Shown: positions 1 through 9,155 of the stretch, piece by piece
Numbering within the stretch: the first letter of the stretch is position 1
Layout: each line of letters begins with the position of its first letter
Source: an uncultured Rhizobium sp.
GTDB taxonomy: Bacteria > Pseudomonadota > Alphaproteobacteria > Rhizobiales > Rhizobiaceae
Direction: 5' to 3'
Assembly (NCBI GenBank): GCA_945952045.1
Contig: CAMFHE010000027.1
Coordinates: forward strand, 1-64,000
Length of the DNA: 64,000 bases
Position numbers and translations under genes: made by a program
Notes under the pieces: model-generated
Seen by the model: the letters and a program-made list of their open reading frames with translations, nothing else
The model's database searches: none
What the model was told of the DNA's origin: nothing

Positions 1-1312
1 CGCCACGGAAATCCATGCCCATCTTGTCGATCTCGTCGAGCAGGAAGAGCGGGTTCGACCGCTTCGCCTTCTTCATCGACTGCACGACCTTGCCCGGCAT
101 GGAGCCGATATAGGTGCGGCGATGGCCGCGGATTTCCGCTTCGTCGCGCACGCCGCCGAGCGCCATGCGCACATACTCACGGCCGGTCGCCTTGGCGATC
201 GACTTGGCGAGCGAGGTCTTGCCGACGCCCGGAGGGCCGACGAGGCACAGGATCGGGCCTTTGATCTTCGTGGCGCGCGCCTGGACCGCCAGATACTCGA
301 CGATACGTTCCTTGACCTTGTCGAGACCGAAATGATCCTCGTCGAGAATCTTCTCGGCGTTGTTCAGGTTGGTCTTGATCTTCGACTTCTTGCCCCAGGG
401 AATACCGAGCAGCCAGTCGAGGTAGTTGCGAACAACGGTCGCCTCGGCCGACATCGGGCTCATCGAGCGCAGCTTCTTCAGCTCCGCATCAGCCTTTTCA
501 CGGGCTTCCTTGGAAAGCTTGGTCTTGGAGATGCGCTCTTCGAGCTCGGCCATTTCGTCACGGCCGTCTTCTCCGTCGCCCAGCTCCTTCTGGATCGCCT
601 TCATCTGCTCGTTGAGATAATATTCGCGCTGGGTCTTTTCCATCTGGCGCTTGACACGCGAGCGGATGCGCTTCTCGACCTGCAGAACGGAAATCTCACC
701 CTCCATGAAGCCGAGCGCCTTTTCGAGGCGCGTCTTCACGCTGGTGGTTTCCAGCATTTCCTGCTTTTCGGTGATCTTGATCGAAAGATGCGACGCGACC
801 GTATCGGCCAGCTTCGAGTAGTCCTCGATCTGGCTTGCGGCGCCGACGACTTCCGGCGAGATCTTCTTGTTCAGCTTGACGTAATTCTCGAATTCCGAGA
901 CCACCGACCGGGCCAGCGCTTCGACCTCGACGGCGTCGTCTTGCGGCTCCTCAAGAATGTGGGCATTGGCTTCGTAGAATTCTTCACGGTCGCTGTAGCC
1001 GTCGATATGGGCGCGTGCGCGTCCCTCGACCAGCACCTTGACTGTGCCGTCGGGCAGCTTCAGCAACTGAAGGACGTTGGCAACCGTGCCGATCTCGTAG
1101 ATCTGCGACGGCGACGGATCGTCGTCGCTGGCATTGAGCTGCGTCACGAGCATGATCTGCTTGTCAGACCCCATGACCTCTTCCAACGCGCGAATGGATT
1201 TTTCGCGTCCGACGAAGAGCGGAACGATCATGTGCGGGAAGACCACGATGTCGCGCAGCGGCAATACCGGATAGGCAACGCTCTCAGTCGGGGCAGACGT
1301 TTTTTTCGTCAT
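1..1312 (-). CDS. lon: Lon ATP-dependent protease (partial, N-terminal part)
   Basis: Lon degrades misfolded and regulatory proteins in the cytoplasm. The window edge cuts the gene, leaving residues 1 to about 437 of roughly 800: the N-terminal substrate domain, a helical linker and the start of the AAA+ module. Walker A reads GPPGVGKT with Lys at about 365, and the last visible residues include Walker B (LDEID). The Ser-Lys protease domain lies outside. I chose the ATG at 1312 because AAAGG sits 8 bases before it; an in-frame ATG two codons upstream (1318) is only 2 bases from that site. Same strand as clpX and clpP, but a terminator separates clpX from lon. Confidence 0.97.
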   Translation of the reverse strand, partial: MTKKTSAPTESVAYPVLPLRDIVVFPHMIVPLFVGREKSIRALEEVMGSDKQIMLVTQLNASDDDPSPSQIYEIGTVANVLQLLKLPDGTVKVLVEGRARAHIDGYSDREEFYEANAHILEEPQDDAVEVEALARSVVSEFENYVKLNKKISPEVVGAASQIEDYSKLADTVASHLSIKITEKQEMLETTSVKTRLEKALGFMEGEISVLQVEKRIRSRVKRQMEKTQREYYLNEQMKAIQKELGDGEDGRDEMAELEERISKTKLSKEAREKADAELKKLRSMSPMSAEATVVRNYLDWLLGIPWGKKSKIKTNLNNAEKILDEDHFGLDKVKERIVEYLAVQARATKIKGPILCLVGPPGVGKTSLAKSIAKATGREYVRMALGGVRDEAEIRGHRRTYIGSMPGKVVQSMKKAKRSNPLFLLDEIDKMGMDFRG

Positions 1313-1393
1313 TCTCATTTCCTTTCCATAGCCCCGTCGCCGGGGTCTTTGCCGATCCTGCATCTGCGGTTCGGCAAAATTCTGTCCGCCTAC

Positions 1394-1422
1394 AAGTGGA
1401 GGCCGGCGCCCTGTTTTTCAAG
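1394..1422 (-). promoter_or_regulatory. candidate heat-shock-type promoter of lon
   Basis: On the minus strand CTTGAA (1417-1422) matches the -35 of alphaproteobacterial RpoH promoters, and 17 bases on is CCACTT (1394-1399), a poor -10. It lies about 80 bases before the lon start. The -35 is good and the -10 weak, so this is tentative. Confidence 0.25.
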
Positions 1423-1592
1423 GCTCGCCCCTCGTCACCGCGGCGATCGTGACAGCCATACGCATCCTACACTAACCGGTACAAGCTGATGCGTGGCTTG
1501 CGTCCCCATCGGGCGGAATCAGGCATTCGGCGATGGTACGCCAATCGTCCGGGAACCAGAAGCCTTTTGCGCCGATACGTCGAAATTGGCTA

Positions 1593-1625
1593 TAAAAACA
1601 AAAAGGGCCCCTCAAGGGCCCTCAT
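1593..1625 (-). terminator. Rho-independent terminator of clpX
   Basis: GGGCCC arms at 1605-1610 and 1616-1621 form a short GC-rich hairpin. On the minus strand it is followed by a T-rich run (1594-1604). It lies about 30 bases after the clpX stop and should separate clpX from lon transcription. Confidence 0.8.
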
Positions 1626-1654
1626 CGTTGCTTGGACGTCACCATGGGCGACGG

Positions 1655-2929
1655 TCAGGCCGAAGCGTTGGCCTTTTCCTCGCGCTCGGCATAGATGTAG
1701 AGCGGGCGGGCATTGCCGCGCACGACATCGTCCGAGATGACCACTTCGCGCACGCCTTCCAGTTCCGGCAATTCGAACATGGTGTCGAGCAGGATCTTTT
1801 CCATGATCGAACGCAGGCCGCGCGCGCCGGTCTTGCGCACGATGGCGCGGCGGGCGATCTCGCGCAGCGCATCCTCGTGGAAGGTCAGCTCGACGTCTTC
1901 CATCTCGAACAGGCGTTGATACTGCTTGACCAGAGCGTTCTTCGGCTCAGACAGAATCTGGATCAGCGCATCCTCGTCGAGATCCTCGAGCGTCGCCAGG
2001 ACCGGCAGACGACCGATGAATTCGGGGATAAGGCCGAACTTCACCAGATCCTCCGGCTCCAGCTCGCGCAGGACTTCGCCGACGCGGCGGTCGTCCGGCG
2101 CCTTGACGGTCGCCGCAAAGCCGATGGAGGTCTTCTCGCCACGCGCCGAGATGATCTTGTCGAGACCGGCGAAAGCGCCACCGCAGATGAACAGGATGTT
2201 CGTCGTATCCACTTGCAGGAATTCCTGCTGCGGATGCTTGCGGCCGCCCTGCGGCGGAACGGAAGCGACGGTGCCTTCCATGATCTTCAGCAGAGCCTGC
2301 TGGACGCCCTCGCCCGACACGTCGCGGGTGATGGACGGATTGTCCGACTTGCGGGAAATCTTGTCCACTTCGTCGATATAGACGATGCCGCGCTGGGCGC
2401 GCTCGACATTGTAGTCGGCAGCCTGGAGTAGCTTGAGGATGATGTTTTCCACGTCCTCACCGACATAGCCGGCTTCGGTCAGCGTCGTCGCGTCGGCCAT
2501 CGTGAAGGGAACGTCGATGATGCGGGCGAGCGTCTGGGCAAGATAGGTCTTGCCGCAGCCGGTCGGACCGACCAGCATGATGTTCGACTTCGCAAGCTCG
2601 ACTTCGCCGCCCTTGGAGGCATGCGCCAGACGCTTGTAATGGTTGTGGACGGCCACCGACAGGATACGCTTGGCCTGCTGCTGGCCGATGACGTATTCGT
2701 CGAGAACCTTGATGATGTCCTGGGGCGTCGGCACGCCGTCGCGGGACTTGACCATCGAGGACTTGTTTTCCTCGCGGATGATGTCCATGCACAATTCGAC
2801 GCATTCATCGCAGATGAAAACGGTCGGCCCGGCGATCAACTTCCGGACTTCGTGCTGGCTCTTGCCGCAGAAAGAACAATAGAGGGTGTTCTTGGAATCC
2901 CCCCCGTTGTTGCCGCTGACTTTGCTCAT
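1655..2929 (-). CDS. clpX: ClpX, ATP-dependent Clp protease ATPase subunit
   Basis: AAA+ unfoldase that feeds substrates into ClpP. The 424-residue product has the usual family length. The N-terminal zinc-binding domain shows four cysteines (C18, C21, C40, C43), Walker A is GPTGCGKT (K127), and Walker B contains YIDEVDK. The ATG at 2929 is preceded by AAGGAAAG at good distance; the open frame extends further upstream to 3031, but that extension has no family resemblance. clpP lies upstream on the same strand, 308 bases away, so clpX probably has its own promoter. Confidence 0.98.
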   Translation of the reverse strand: MSKVSGNNGGDSKNTLYCSFCGKSQHEVRKLIAGPTVFICDECVELCMDIIREENKSSMVKSRDGVPTPQDIIKVLDEYVIGQQQAKRILSVAVHNHYKRLAHASKGGEVELAKSNIMLVGPTGCGKTYLAQTLARIIDVPFTMADATTLTEAGYVGEDVENIILKLLQAADYNVERAQRGIVYIDEVDKISRKSDNPSITRDVSGEGVQQALLKIMEGTVASVPPQGGRKHPQQEFLQVDTTNILFICGGAFAGLDKIISARGEKTSIGFAATVKAPDDRRVGEVLRELEPEDLVKFGLIPEFIGRLPVLATLEDLDEDALIQILSEPKNALVKQYQRLFEMEDVELTFHEDALREIARRAIVRKTGARGLRSIMEKILLDTMFELPELEGVREVVISDDVVRGNARPLYIYAEREEKANASA

Positions 2930-3110
2930 ATCACTTTCCTTCCAGCACGCCGCAAATCCACCAGCTCGCGGATAAGCGGTCCACTCTATATCGCTTGGGC
3001 CCAATAGGACATGCCCACCGGGCGAAGCCAACAGGGAAGACGTTTTACCGGAGTTTGCCCGCGTTTTCCACGGATCCAGGGCCCGACACTACGAATCCCA
3101 CCGAGACTGA

Positions 3111-3138
3111 TGCTATGTCATAAAAATTCAACATAGCA
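3111..3138. repeat. inverted repeat upstream of clpX
   Basis: Perfect 8-base arms, TGCTATGT (3111-3118) and ACATAGCA (3131-3138), flank a 12-base AT-rich centre. It lies in the 308-base clpP-clpX gap, about 180 bases before the clpX start. No T-tract follows on either strand, so it looks more like an operator than a terminator. The rest of the gap (2930-3237) holds nothing else I can support. Confidence 0.5.
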
Positions 3139-3237
3139 TTAATGGCCATTTTGACAGCCCTCTCCGCCCTTGGAAACCCACCCATCGTTCACAAATGGGA
3201 TAGAACTGTGGCGGAGAGACGACATGCCTTGCAATTA

Positions 3238-3867
3238 TCAGGCCGTTTCGCCCTCAACCTCGGCGCGCGAGGTCAGAACGCGGTCGATGACGCCCCAGGA
3301 CTGCGCTTCCTGCGCATCCATGAAGTGGTCGCGGTCCAGCGTCTTCTCGACTTCCTCAAGGGTGCGGCCAGTGTGCTTGACATAGACTTCATTCAGGCGC
3401 CGCTTCATCTTGAGGATGTCGCGGGCGTGGCGCTCGATGTCCGATGCCTGGCCCTGGAAACCGCCCGACGGCTGGTGAACCATGATGCGGGCGTTCGGCG
3501 TCGCGAAACGCATATCCTTGTGGCCGGCGGCGAGCAGCAGCGAGCCCATCGAAGCGGCCTGGCCGATGCACAGCGTCGAAACGGCCGGCTTGATGAACTG
3601 CATCGTGTCGTAGATCGCCATGCCGGCGGTGACGATGCCGCCCGGCGAATTGATGTAGAGCGCGATTTCCTTCTTCGGGTTTTCCGCTTCCAGGAAGAGA
3701 AGCTGGGCGCAGACCAGCGTCGACATATGATCTTCGACCGGGCCGGTCAGGAAGATGATGCGCTCCTTCAGCAGGCGCGAATAAATGTCATAGGACCGCT
3801 CGCCACGATTGGTCTGCTCAACGACCATCGGAACCAACGCCATGGCGGTATCAACTGGATTAGTCAT
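3238..3867 (-). CDS. clpP: ClpP, ATP-dependent Clp protease proteolytic subunit
   Basis: Serine peptidase forming the double-heptamer chamber used with ClpX and ClpA. The 209-residue product carries the catalytic triad: Ser106 in GQAASMGS, His131 in IMVHQP and Asp180 in LDRDHF. The ATG at 3867 follows AAGGA at suitable spacing. It is upstream of clpX on the same strand, as in most proteobacteria. A candidate heat-shock promoter lies about 75 bases upstream. Confidence 0.98.
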   Translation of the reverse strand: MTNPVDTAMALVPMVVEQTNRGERSYDIYSRLLKERIIFLTGPVEDHMSTLVCAQLLFLEAENPKKEIALYINSPGGIVTAGMAIYDTMQFIKPAVSTLCIGQAASMGSLLLAAGHKDMRFATPNARIMVHQPSGGFQGQASDIERHARDILKMKRRLNEVYVKHTGRTLEEVEKTLDRDHFMDAQEAQSWGVIDRVLTSRAEVEGETA

Positions 3868-3940
3868 CTTTGTCCTTCATCATGCTCATTCCGACCGCCT
3901 GGAGGCTTGAGGGAATCATTTGAAATTCGTGTCAACCCTT

Positions 3941-3970
3941 ACATAGAGTGTCACAGGCCCGGACTTCAAG
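3941..3970 (-). promoter_or_regulatory. candidate RpoH-type promoter of clpP
   Basis: On the minus strand CTTGAA (3965-3970) is followed after 16 bases by CTCTATGT (3941-3948), close to the alphaproteobacterial heat-shock pattern of CTTGAA and a C-rich TAT-containing -10. The start point would fall near 3934, giving a leader of about 65 bases to the clpP ATG. I see nothing else in the 3868-4239 gap apart from the Shine-Dalgarno of the next gene. Confidence 0.45.
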
Positions 3971-4239
3971 ACGCGATGGACGTTATCATCGCCGCTGCAA
4001 AAGCCCTAGCTGCCGTTGGCCTCCTTGTGACAGGGCGCGCCTTAATTCGAAGTTATGGCCGCAGGCATCCGCAGGTTTTCGCGCGCTTAAGGTGAAGGAT
4101 CCGTGAAGGGAGATGCGAGGGGCGTCTTTGCATCGTGCAGCCTGTTTTTCTTGTCCCCAATTTCCGCCTTTCATGGAAACCGGAATTTAAGGTGTGCTTG
4201 TTTAGCTGACAGTCAGAATTCAACCAGAAGGAGCAAGCC

Positions 4240-5493
4240 TTGATCGATGTGAAGACCGGCCTGCTTCTCTGGTCGGCGGAAGCGTTGACACTCTCCGCGA
4301 TCCTGATGGTCGCGTGGGCGAACAAACACGCTGTCCTTTCCTATCTGTTCTGGGGCCTGGGGCTCGCCGCGCATGGGTGCGGCGTCGCCCTGGTCTCGTT
4401 GCGTGGCCATATTCCGAACTTCCTGTCGATCGAAATCGCCAATGCGGTCGCGCTGTCGGCCTATGCCTTTGCCATCGCCGGCCTGTGCCATCGAGATGGC
4501 AAACCGTTGCGCGCCATCGGCCTTCTGCCCGTATTCGTCTGGATCGCCTGCATGTTCGTGCCAGGCCTTCGCGAAAATCTGGGCCATCGCGCAATGGTTT
4601 TCAATCTCGGGGCCGCCATCGGGTCGCTGATCGTGGCGCATTGCCTGTGGTCGCCGGGCTTTGCCAGTCTGGCGACGCGCCGCAAGCTCTCGGCGATCTT
4701 CCTGCTGCAGGGGGCAGCGTCCGTCATTGGCGCAATGGTCATGGCCGTCTATCCCGCCGACACCCTTCAGCAGATGGTCAGCACACCGCTGACTGCGGCA
4801 GCCTCGGCCACATTCCTGGTTCTGGAAGTGCTGTTCGTCAGCAAGATGGTCATGGAAGAATCGGAAAAGCGGCTGAGAGATCTGGCGCTGATCGATTCTC
4901 TGACCGGCGTCCTGAACCGGCGCGGCTTCTTCGAGCGATTCGAGGACATCAGGCAGCAGGCGCATCGCGACGGCCTGTCGATCGCAATCGTCCTTTTCGA
5001 CCTCGATCACTTCAAGCAGATCAACGACCGCTATGGTCATGCCGCAGGCGACCAGACGCTGATGGCCTTTTCGCGCATCGTTTCGCGGCGCATGGCCTCG
5101 CAAGGGGCTTTTGCCCGTCTGGGCGGCGAGGAATTCGCATCCATCATGCCGGTTGAAAACACCGAGGTCGCTCGGTCCTTTGCCGAAGGCGTCCGCCGCG
5201 AGCTCTCCGTGAAACGGATTTCGGCCATACCATACACCATCGCCGCAACCGTCAGCGCCGGCGTCAAGGTCATGGAACCGAAAACGGCCAATGCGGACGT
5301 CATGCTGTCGATGGCCGACAAGGCGCTTTATGCCGCCAAGCATGCCGGCCGCAATCGTCTCGTCGTTGACGGCGAGGATACCGAGCCCCTCGCCGATGCG
5401 GCGGAGGTCGATATCGACGCCTGCATTCAGCAGTTGCGAAGTGTGCAAAGGGCGGCCGACGGCCCCGCCGACAGGTCTTTCAAGCGCTGCTGA
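4240..5493 (+). CDS. membrane-bound GGDEF diguanylate cyclase
   Basis: Predicted to make cyclic di-GMP from two GTP. Residues 1 to about 205 are hydrophobic, with roughly six membrane helices; a short coiled linker leads to a C-terminal GGDEF domain (about 215-380). The active-site signature is GGEEF at 295-299, an active variant. The position of the inhibitory I-site (RxxD, 284-287) reads RMAS, so product inhibition by this site is probably lost. The TTG start at 4240 is chosen for the strong AGAAGGAG at 4226-4233; a GTG at 4249 is the alternative. A P450 gene begins 19 bases after the stop. Confidence 0.9.
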   Translation: MIDVKTGLLLWSAEALTLSAILMVAWANKHAVLSYLFWGLGLAAHGCGVALVSLRGHIPNFLSIEIANAVALSAYAFAIAGLCHRDGKPLRAIGLLPVFVWIACMFVPGLRENLGHRAMVFNLGAAIGSLIVAHCLWSPGFASLATRRKLSAIFLLQGAASVIGAMVMAVYPADTLQQMVSTPLTAAASATFLVLEVLFVSKMVMEESEKRLRDLALIDSLTGVLNRRGFFERFEDIRQQAHRDGLSIAIVLFDLDHFKQINDRYGHAAGDQTLMAFSRIVSRRMASQGAFARLGGEEFASIMPVENTEVARSFAEGVRRELSVKRISAIPYTIAATVSAGVKVMEPKTANADVMLSMADKALYAAKHAGRNRLVVDGEDTEPLADAAEVDIDACIQQLRSVQRAADGPADRSFKRC

Positions 5494-5512
5494 AAAAGGC
5501 TAAGCCGAGGGG

Positions 5513-6757
5513 ATGACAGCTTCTTCGCTTCTTACCGTCGATCACGGCGCTCGTCAGGTTTCTCTCGATGTGCGCGATCCCGCTTTCTACCGCGATCCGA
5601 ACCAGGTCTACGCCGCGCTTCATGCGGTGACGCCGACCTTTTACTGGAAAGAGCAGAAACAGTGGTACTTCACCGGCTATGACCATGTGAATGCCCTCCT
5701 GCGCGACCGGCGCTTCGGCCGGCAGATCCTGCATATCGCCAGCCGTGAGCAACTGGGCATGCCCGCGCCCTTGCCACACACCAGGCATTTCGACGCCGCC
5801 GAAGCCTGGTCGCTGCTCGAACTGGAGCCGCCGGAGCACACCCGGCTGCGCACACTGGTCAATCGCGCCTTCGTCTCGCGCCATATCGAGAAGATGAAGC
5901 CGGAGATCACCGAACTTACCCATCAGCTGATCGACCGCTTCGAGAAGGACGGAAAGACGGAGCTGCTTTCCAGTTTCGCCGATATCATCCCCGTCACCAT
6001 GATCGCGCGGATGATCGGCATCCCCGAGGAAATGGGGCCGCAACTGCTGAAATGGTCGCATGCTTACGTGCGCATGTACATGTTCGCGCGCACCGAGGAC
6101 GACGAATATGCCGCCGATCGCGCGGCGGAGGAATTTTCCGACTATATTCGCAGCATCATCGCCGAACGCCGGGCAAACCCGCGCGACGACCTGCTGAGCC
6201 ACATGGTTCATACGGAGCACAAGGGCCAGTACCTTACCGAGGAAGAACTGATCTCCACGGCCATCGTGTTGCTCAACGCCGGTCATGAGGCAACGGTGCA
6301 CCAGATCGGCAATTCGGTGCGGACCATCCTCGGCAGCGACCATTCTCCGCAAGCGCTGTTTCGCGATGCGGCCGCGACGGAAAGAACGGTGGAGGAATGT
6401 CTGCGCATCGGCGCGCCCGTTCATATCTTCGAACGCTACGCGCTTGAAAACGTCGAGGTCGACGGCATTCCGTTCCAGCGCGGCGACAAGGTGGGGCTCA
6501 TTCTCGCCGCCGCCAATCTCGATCCGAAGAAATTCACCGATCCGCTGGTGTTCAAGCCGGAGCGCAACGAAGCGCCGAACCTGTCCTTCGGCGCCGGCAT
6601 CCATTTCTGCATCGGCGCGCCGCTTGCACGGCTGGAGCTGAATATCGCCCTGCCGATCCTGTTCGAACGCCTGCCAGGGCTCAAGCTTGCGAGCGAGCCT
6701 GTCGTCAAGGACGTCTACCACTTCCACGGCCTCGAACGGCTCGATCTGGAATGGTAG
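5513..6757 (+). CDS. cytochrome P450
   Basis: Soluble bacterial P450 monooxygenase of 414 residues, the normal length. The heme loop reads FGAGIHFCIG with the axial cysteine at 366. The K-helix ExxR is ECLR, and the I-helix oxygen-binding segment is AGHEAT, where the Thr is one place later than in the commonest form. There is no signal peptide or membrane anchor. No ferredoxin or reductase gene is adjacent, so electrons must come from elsewhere. The substrate cannot be read from sequence. The start has a poor, too-close purine run (GAGGGG), which suggests coupling to the cyclase gene ending 19 bases before. Confidence 0.93.
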   Translation: MTASSLLTVDHGARQVSLDVRDPAFYRDPNQVYAALHAVTPTFYWKEQKQWYFTGYDHVNALLRDRRFGRQILHIASREQLGMPAPLPHTRHFDAAEAWSLLELEPPEHTRLRTLVNRAFVSRHIEKMKPEITELTHQLIDRFEKDGKTELLSSFADIIPVTMIARMIGIPEEMGPQLLKWSHAYVRMYMFARTEDDEYAADRAAEEFSDYIRSIIAERRANPRDDLLSHMVHTEHKGQYLTEEELISTAIVLLNAGHEATVHQIGNSVRTILGSDHSPQALFRDAAATERTVEECLRIGAPVHIFERYALENVEVDGIPFQRGDKVGLILAAANLDPKKFTDPLVFKPERNEAPNLSFGAGIHFCIGAPLARLELNIALPILFERLPGLKLASEPVVKDVYHFHGLERLDLEW

Positions 6758-6808
6758 TTTCTTGTGAGCGCTCCGGTTCGATCCCGAAGCGCCCTTGCCG
6801 TCAAGGCT

Positions 6809-7153
6809 TCAGAGCCGGATGACGTAATCCTTGCGAGTCGTTTCAACGACTTCCCAGGTTCCCTTGAAGCCGGGCTTTACGATCAGTCGGCCGCCTGCCT
6901 TAAGGTGAATCGGCTCGCCGCCCTCTTCCGTGAGAATGGAGTGGCCCTCGAGAATATGGAAATACTCCCATTCCTCATAGGAGACGTGCCACTTGCCGGG
7001 CGTTGCTTCCCAGATGCCGCAATAGATGCCGCCTTCTGCCTCGTCGAGGTTCCAGGTGCGGAATTTCGGGGAACCGGCAATGATCCGGTCGGCTTCCGGC
7101 TCGCCGTTTTCTACCTCGACACCGGCAATGTCGAAGGTCGTGAATGTGGACAT
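6809..7153 (-). CDS. cupin-domain protein (Cupin_3/DUF861-like)
   Basis: Single-domain cupin of 114 residues. The central part contains WHVSYEEWEYFHILEG, a cupin motif with His and Glu candidates for metal binding, followed by a KAGGRLIVKPGFKGTWEV strand pair typical of the EutQ-like/DUF861 group. The reaction is unknown. The ATG at 7153 is supported by GGAG 7 bases upstream; the open frame continues to 7201 but through a hairpin. It lies 54 bases downstream of metY on the same strand, so it is probably co-transcribed at a reduced level. Confidence 0.8.
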   Translation of the reverse strand: MSTFTTFDIAGVEVENGEPEADRIIAGSPKFRTWNLDEAEGGIYCGIWEATPGKWHVSYEEWEYFHILEGHSILTEEGGEPIHLKAGGRLIVKPGFKGTWEVVETTRKDYVIRL

Positions 7154-7173
7154 GATCTGCTCCAGGGAGATGA

Positions 7174-7198
7174 ACGGGCGGCCGGGATGGCCGCCCGT
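7174..7198 (-). terminator. hairpin between metY and the cupin gene
   Basis: A perfect 10-base stem, ACGGGCGGCC (7174-7183) and GGCCGCCCGT (7189-7198), with a 5-base loop lies 9 bases after the metY stop. No T-tract follows, so it may stabilise mRNA ends or partly terminate rather than act as a full intrinsic terminator. Confidence 0.55.
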
Positions 7199-7207
7199 CA
7201 ATGAAAA

Positions 7208-8491
7208 TCAGGCTTTCGCCAGCGCCTGTTCCAGGTCGGCGATGATGTCGGCGACATCTTCGATACCGACCGACAGGCGCACGACATCCGGGCCGGCGCC
7301 GGCGGCGACCTGCTGGTCCTCGGTCAACTGGCGGTGCGTGGTCGAGGCCGGGTGGATGACGAGCGAGCGCGTATCGCCGATATTGGCGAGGTGCGAGAAG
7401 AGTTCGAGGCCTTCGACGAAGGCCTTGCCCGAGTCGTAACCGCCCTTGAGACCGAAGGTGAAGACCGCACCGGCGCCCTTCGGCGAATACCGCTTCTGAA
7501 GCGCGTTGTTCGGATCGGTTTCAAGGCCGGCATAATTGACCCAGGACACCTTGTCGTGGCTCTTCAGCCACTTGGCGACGGCAAGCGCATTGTCGCAATG
7601 CCTTTGCATGCGCAAGGGAAGCGTCTCGATGCCGGTCAGCAGCATGAAGGCGTTGAACGGCGAGATGGCCGGGCCGAAATCACGCAAGCCCAGCACGCGG
7701 CAGGCGATGGCGAAGGCGAAATTGCCGAAGGTGGAATGCAGCACCATGCCTGCATATTCCGGCCGCGGCTGCGACAGCATCGGGTAATTGCCGGACTTCG
7801 ACCAGTCGAACGTGCCGCCATCGACGATGACGCCGCCCATCGAGTTGCCGTGACCGCCCATGAACTTGGTCAGCGAATGCACGACGATGTCGGCGCCATG
7901 CTCCAGCGGGCGCACAAGATAGGGCGTCGCCATGGTGTTGTCGACGATCAGCGGCAGGCCATGCTTGTGGGCGACGGCGGCAATCGCGGCGATATCGACG
8001 AAGGTGCCGCCGGGATTGGCAAGGCTCTCGATAAAGATGGCGCGGGTGCGCTCGTCGATCTGACTCTCAAAACTCTGCGAGTCGGCCGGATCGGCCCAGC
8101 GCACCTGCCAGCCGAAGCTCTTGAAGGCATGGCCGAACTGGTTGATCGAACCGCCGTAGAGGCGACGCGCGGCGACGAAATTGTCGCCCGGCTGCATGAT
8201 GGTGTGGAACACGAGAAGCTGCGCGGCATGGCCGGACGAAACCGCCAGCGCCGCCGTGCCGCCTTCCAGCGCGGCCACGCGCTCTTCGAGCACGGCCTGT
8301 GTCGGGTTCATGATGCGCGTATAGATATTGCCGAACTGCTGGAGGCCGAAAAGCGCGGCGGCATGATCGGCATCGTTGAAGACGAAAGATGTCGTCTGGT
8401 AGATCGGCGTGGCGCGCGCGCCGGTTGTCGGGTCCGGCTGAGCGCCGGCATGAATGGCGAGTGTGTCGAAACCCGGATTGTCCTTGGACAT
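7208..8491 (-). CDS. metY: O-acetylhomoserine sulfhydrylase (O-acetylhomoserine aminocarboxypropyltransferase)
   Basis: PLP enzyme of the Cys/Met metabolism family that makes homocysteine from O-acetyl-L-homoserine and sulfide. The 427-residue length and the N-terminal sequence (FDTLAIHAGAQPDPTTGARA) are typical of MetY rather than the shorter MetB/MetC/MetZ enzymes. The PLP lysine is K209 in HSLTKF. The ATG at 8491 follows GGGAGGG. I looked for a SAM-II riboswitch in the upstream 140 bases and did not find a convincing one. Confidence 0.93.
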   Translation of the reverse strand: MSKDNPGFDTLAIHAGAQPDPTTGARATPIYQTTSFVFNDADHAAALFGLQQFGNIYTRIMNPTQAVLEERVAALEGGTAALAVSSGHAAQLLVFHTIMQPGDNFVAARRLYGGSINQFGHAFKSFGWQVRWADPADSQSFESQIDERTRAIFIESLANPGGTFVDIAAIAAVAHKHGLPLIVDNTMATPYLVRPLEHGADIVVHSLTKFMGGHGNSMGGVIVDGGTFDWSKSGNYPMLSQPRPEYAGMVLHSTFGNFAFAIACRVLGLRDFGPAISPFNAFMLLTGIETLPLRMQRHCDNALAVAKWLKSHDKVSWVNYAGLETDPNNALQKRYSPKGAGAVFTFGLKGGYDSGKAFVEGLELFSHLANIGDTRSLVIHPASTTHRQLTEDQQVAAGAGPDVVRLSVGIEDVADIIADLEQALAKA

Positions 8492-8636
8492 GAATATCCC
8501 TCCCGTTGAATTGTCGGGCGGATCATACTCATTTCGCGGGCGATGTTAACCCGTGAACTTTCGCAACGGCATGCAAGATTTCGCTTTTTCCGGTCGGATG
8601 AAAGCGTCCTATCCCCTTGTTTTATTGCGACTACCC

Positions 8637-9065
8637 TTAGGTCATGACGCGGGGATATTCGATGGCCGGGCAGCGATCCATCACCATATCGATACCGGCG
8701 GCCTGCGCGCGCTCAGCCGCCCTGTCGTCACGCACCCCGAGTTGCCCCCAGATGACCTTGGGCAACGGATTTAGCGCCAGCGCCGCATCCACCACCTCGC
8801 CCAGATATTCCGGTGCGCGAAAAACATCGATCATGTCGATCGGCTCGGGAATATCGGCAAGCGTCGCGTAAACGGTCTGCCCGTGGATCTGCTTTCCGGC
8901 AAGGCCAGGATTGACGGGAATCACATGATATCCCTTGCGAAGCAGGAAGCCCATGACGCCATGGCTCGGCCGCTCCGGCTTCGGGGACGCGCCGACGAGC
9001 GCGATGGTTTTCACGCTCCCCAGGATATTGCGGATGAAGCTCGCATCATAGTGATCGTGACTCAT
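8637..9065 (-). CDS. CoA-binding (succinyl-CoA synthetase-like Rossmann) protein
   Basis: A stand-alone CoA-binding domain (YccU-type) of 142 residues. A Rossmann start, TIALVGASPKPERPSHGV, is followed by PVNPGLAGKQIHGQ and a C-terminal MDRCPAIEY, all characteristic of this family. The physiological role is unknown. The ATG at 9065 is preceded by GAGGAAAAG; the open frame runs on upstream to 9764 but has no homology there and crosses another gene. It is upstream of metY on the same strand, with 145 bases between. Confidence 0.88.
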   Translation of the reverse strand: MSHDHYDASFIRNILGSVKTIALVGASPKPERPSHGVMGFLLRKGYHVIPVNPGLAGKQIHGQTVYATLADIPEPIDMIDVFRAPEYLGEVVDAALALNPLPKVIWGQLGVRDDRAAERAQAAGIDMVMDRCPAIEYPRVMT

Positions 9066-9155
9066 GAAACTTTTCCTCGCACAATGCGTCAACCCAGCGC
9101 CCCGGCCCCCACGTCTTAACAGGACCAGGCAAGGGCGCATAGAAGGAATGCAACC

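Noticed and set aside
122-1489. Long open frame opposite lon
   Set aside because: It lies antisense to lon codons, has no family sequence and no ribosome site; it arises from high-GC codon bias.
2930-3031. N-terminal extension of ClpX
   Set aside because: ClpX proteins start at the zinc domain; the ATG at 2929 has the ribosome site and the extension has no homology.
8492-8636. SAM-II riboswitch before metY
   Set aside because: Sought because SAM-II often precedes methionine genes in alphaproteobacteria, but no matching pseudoknot core or GCTAAA-like motif was found.
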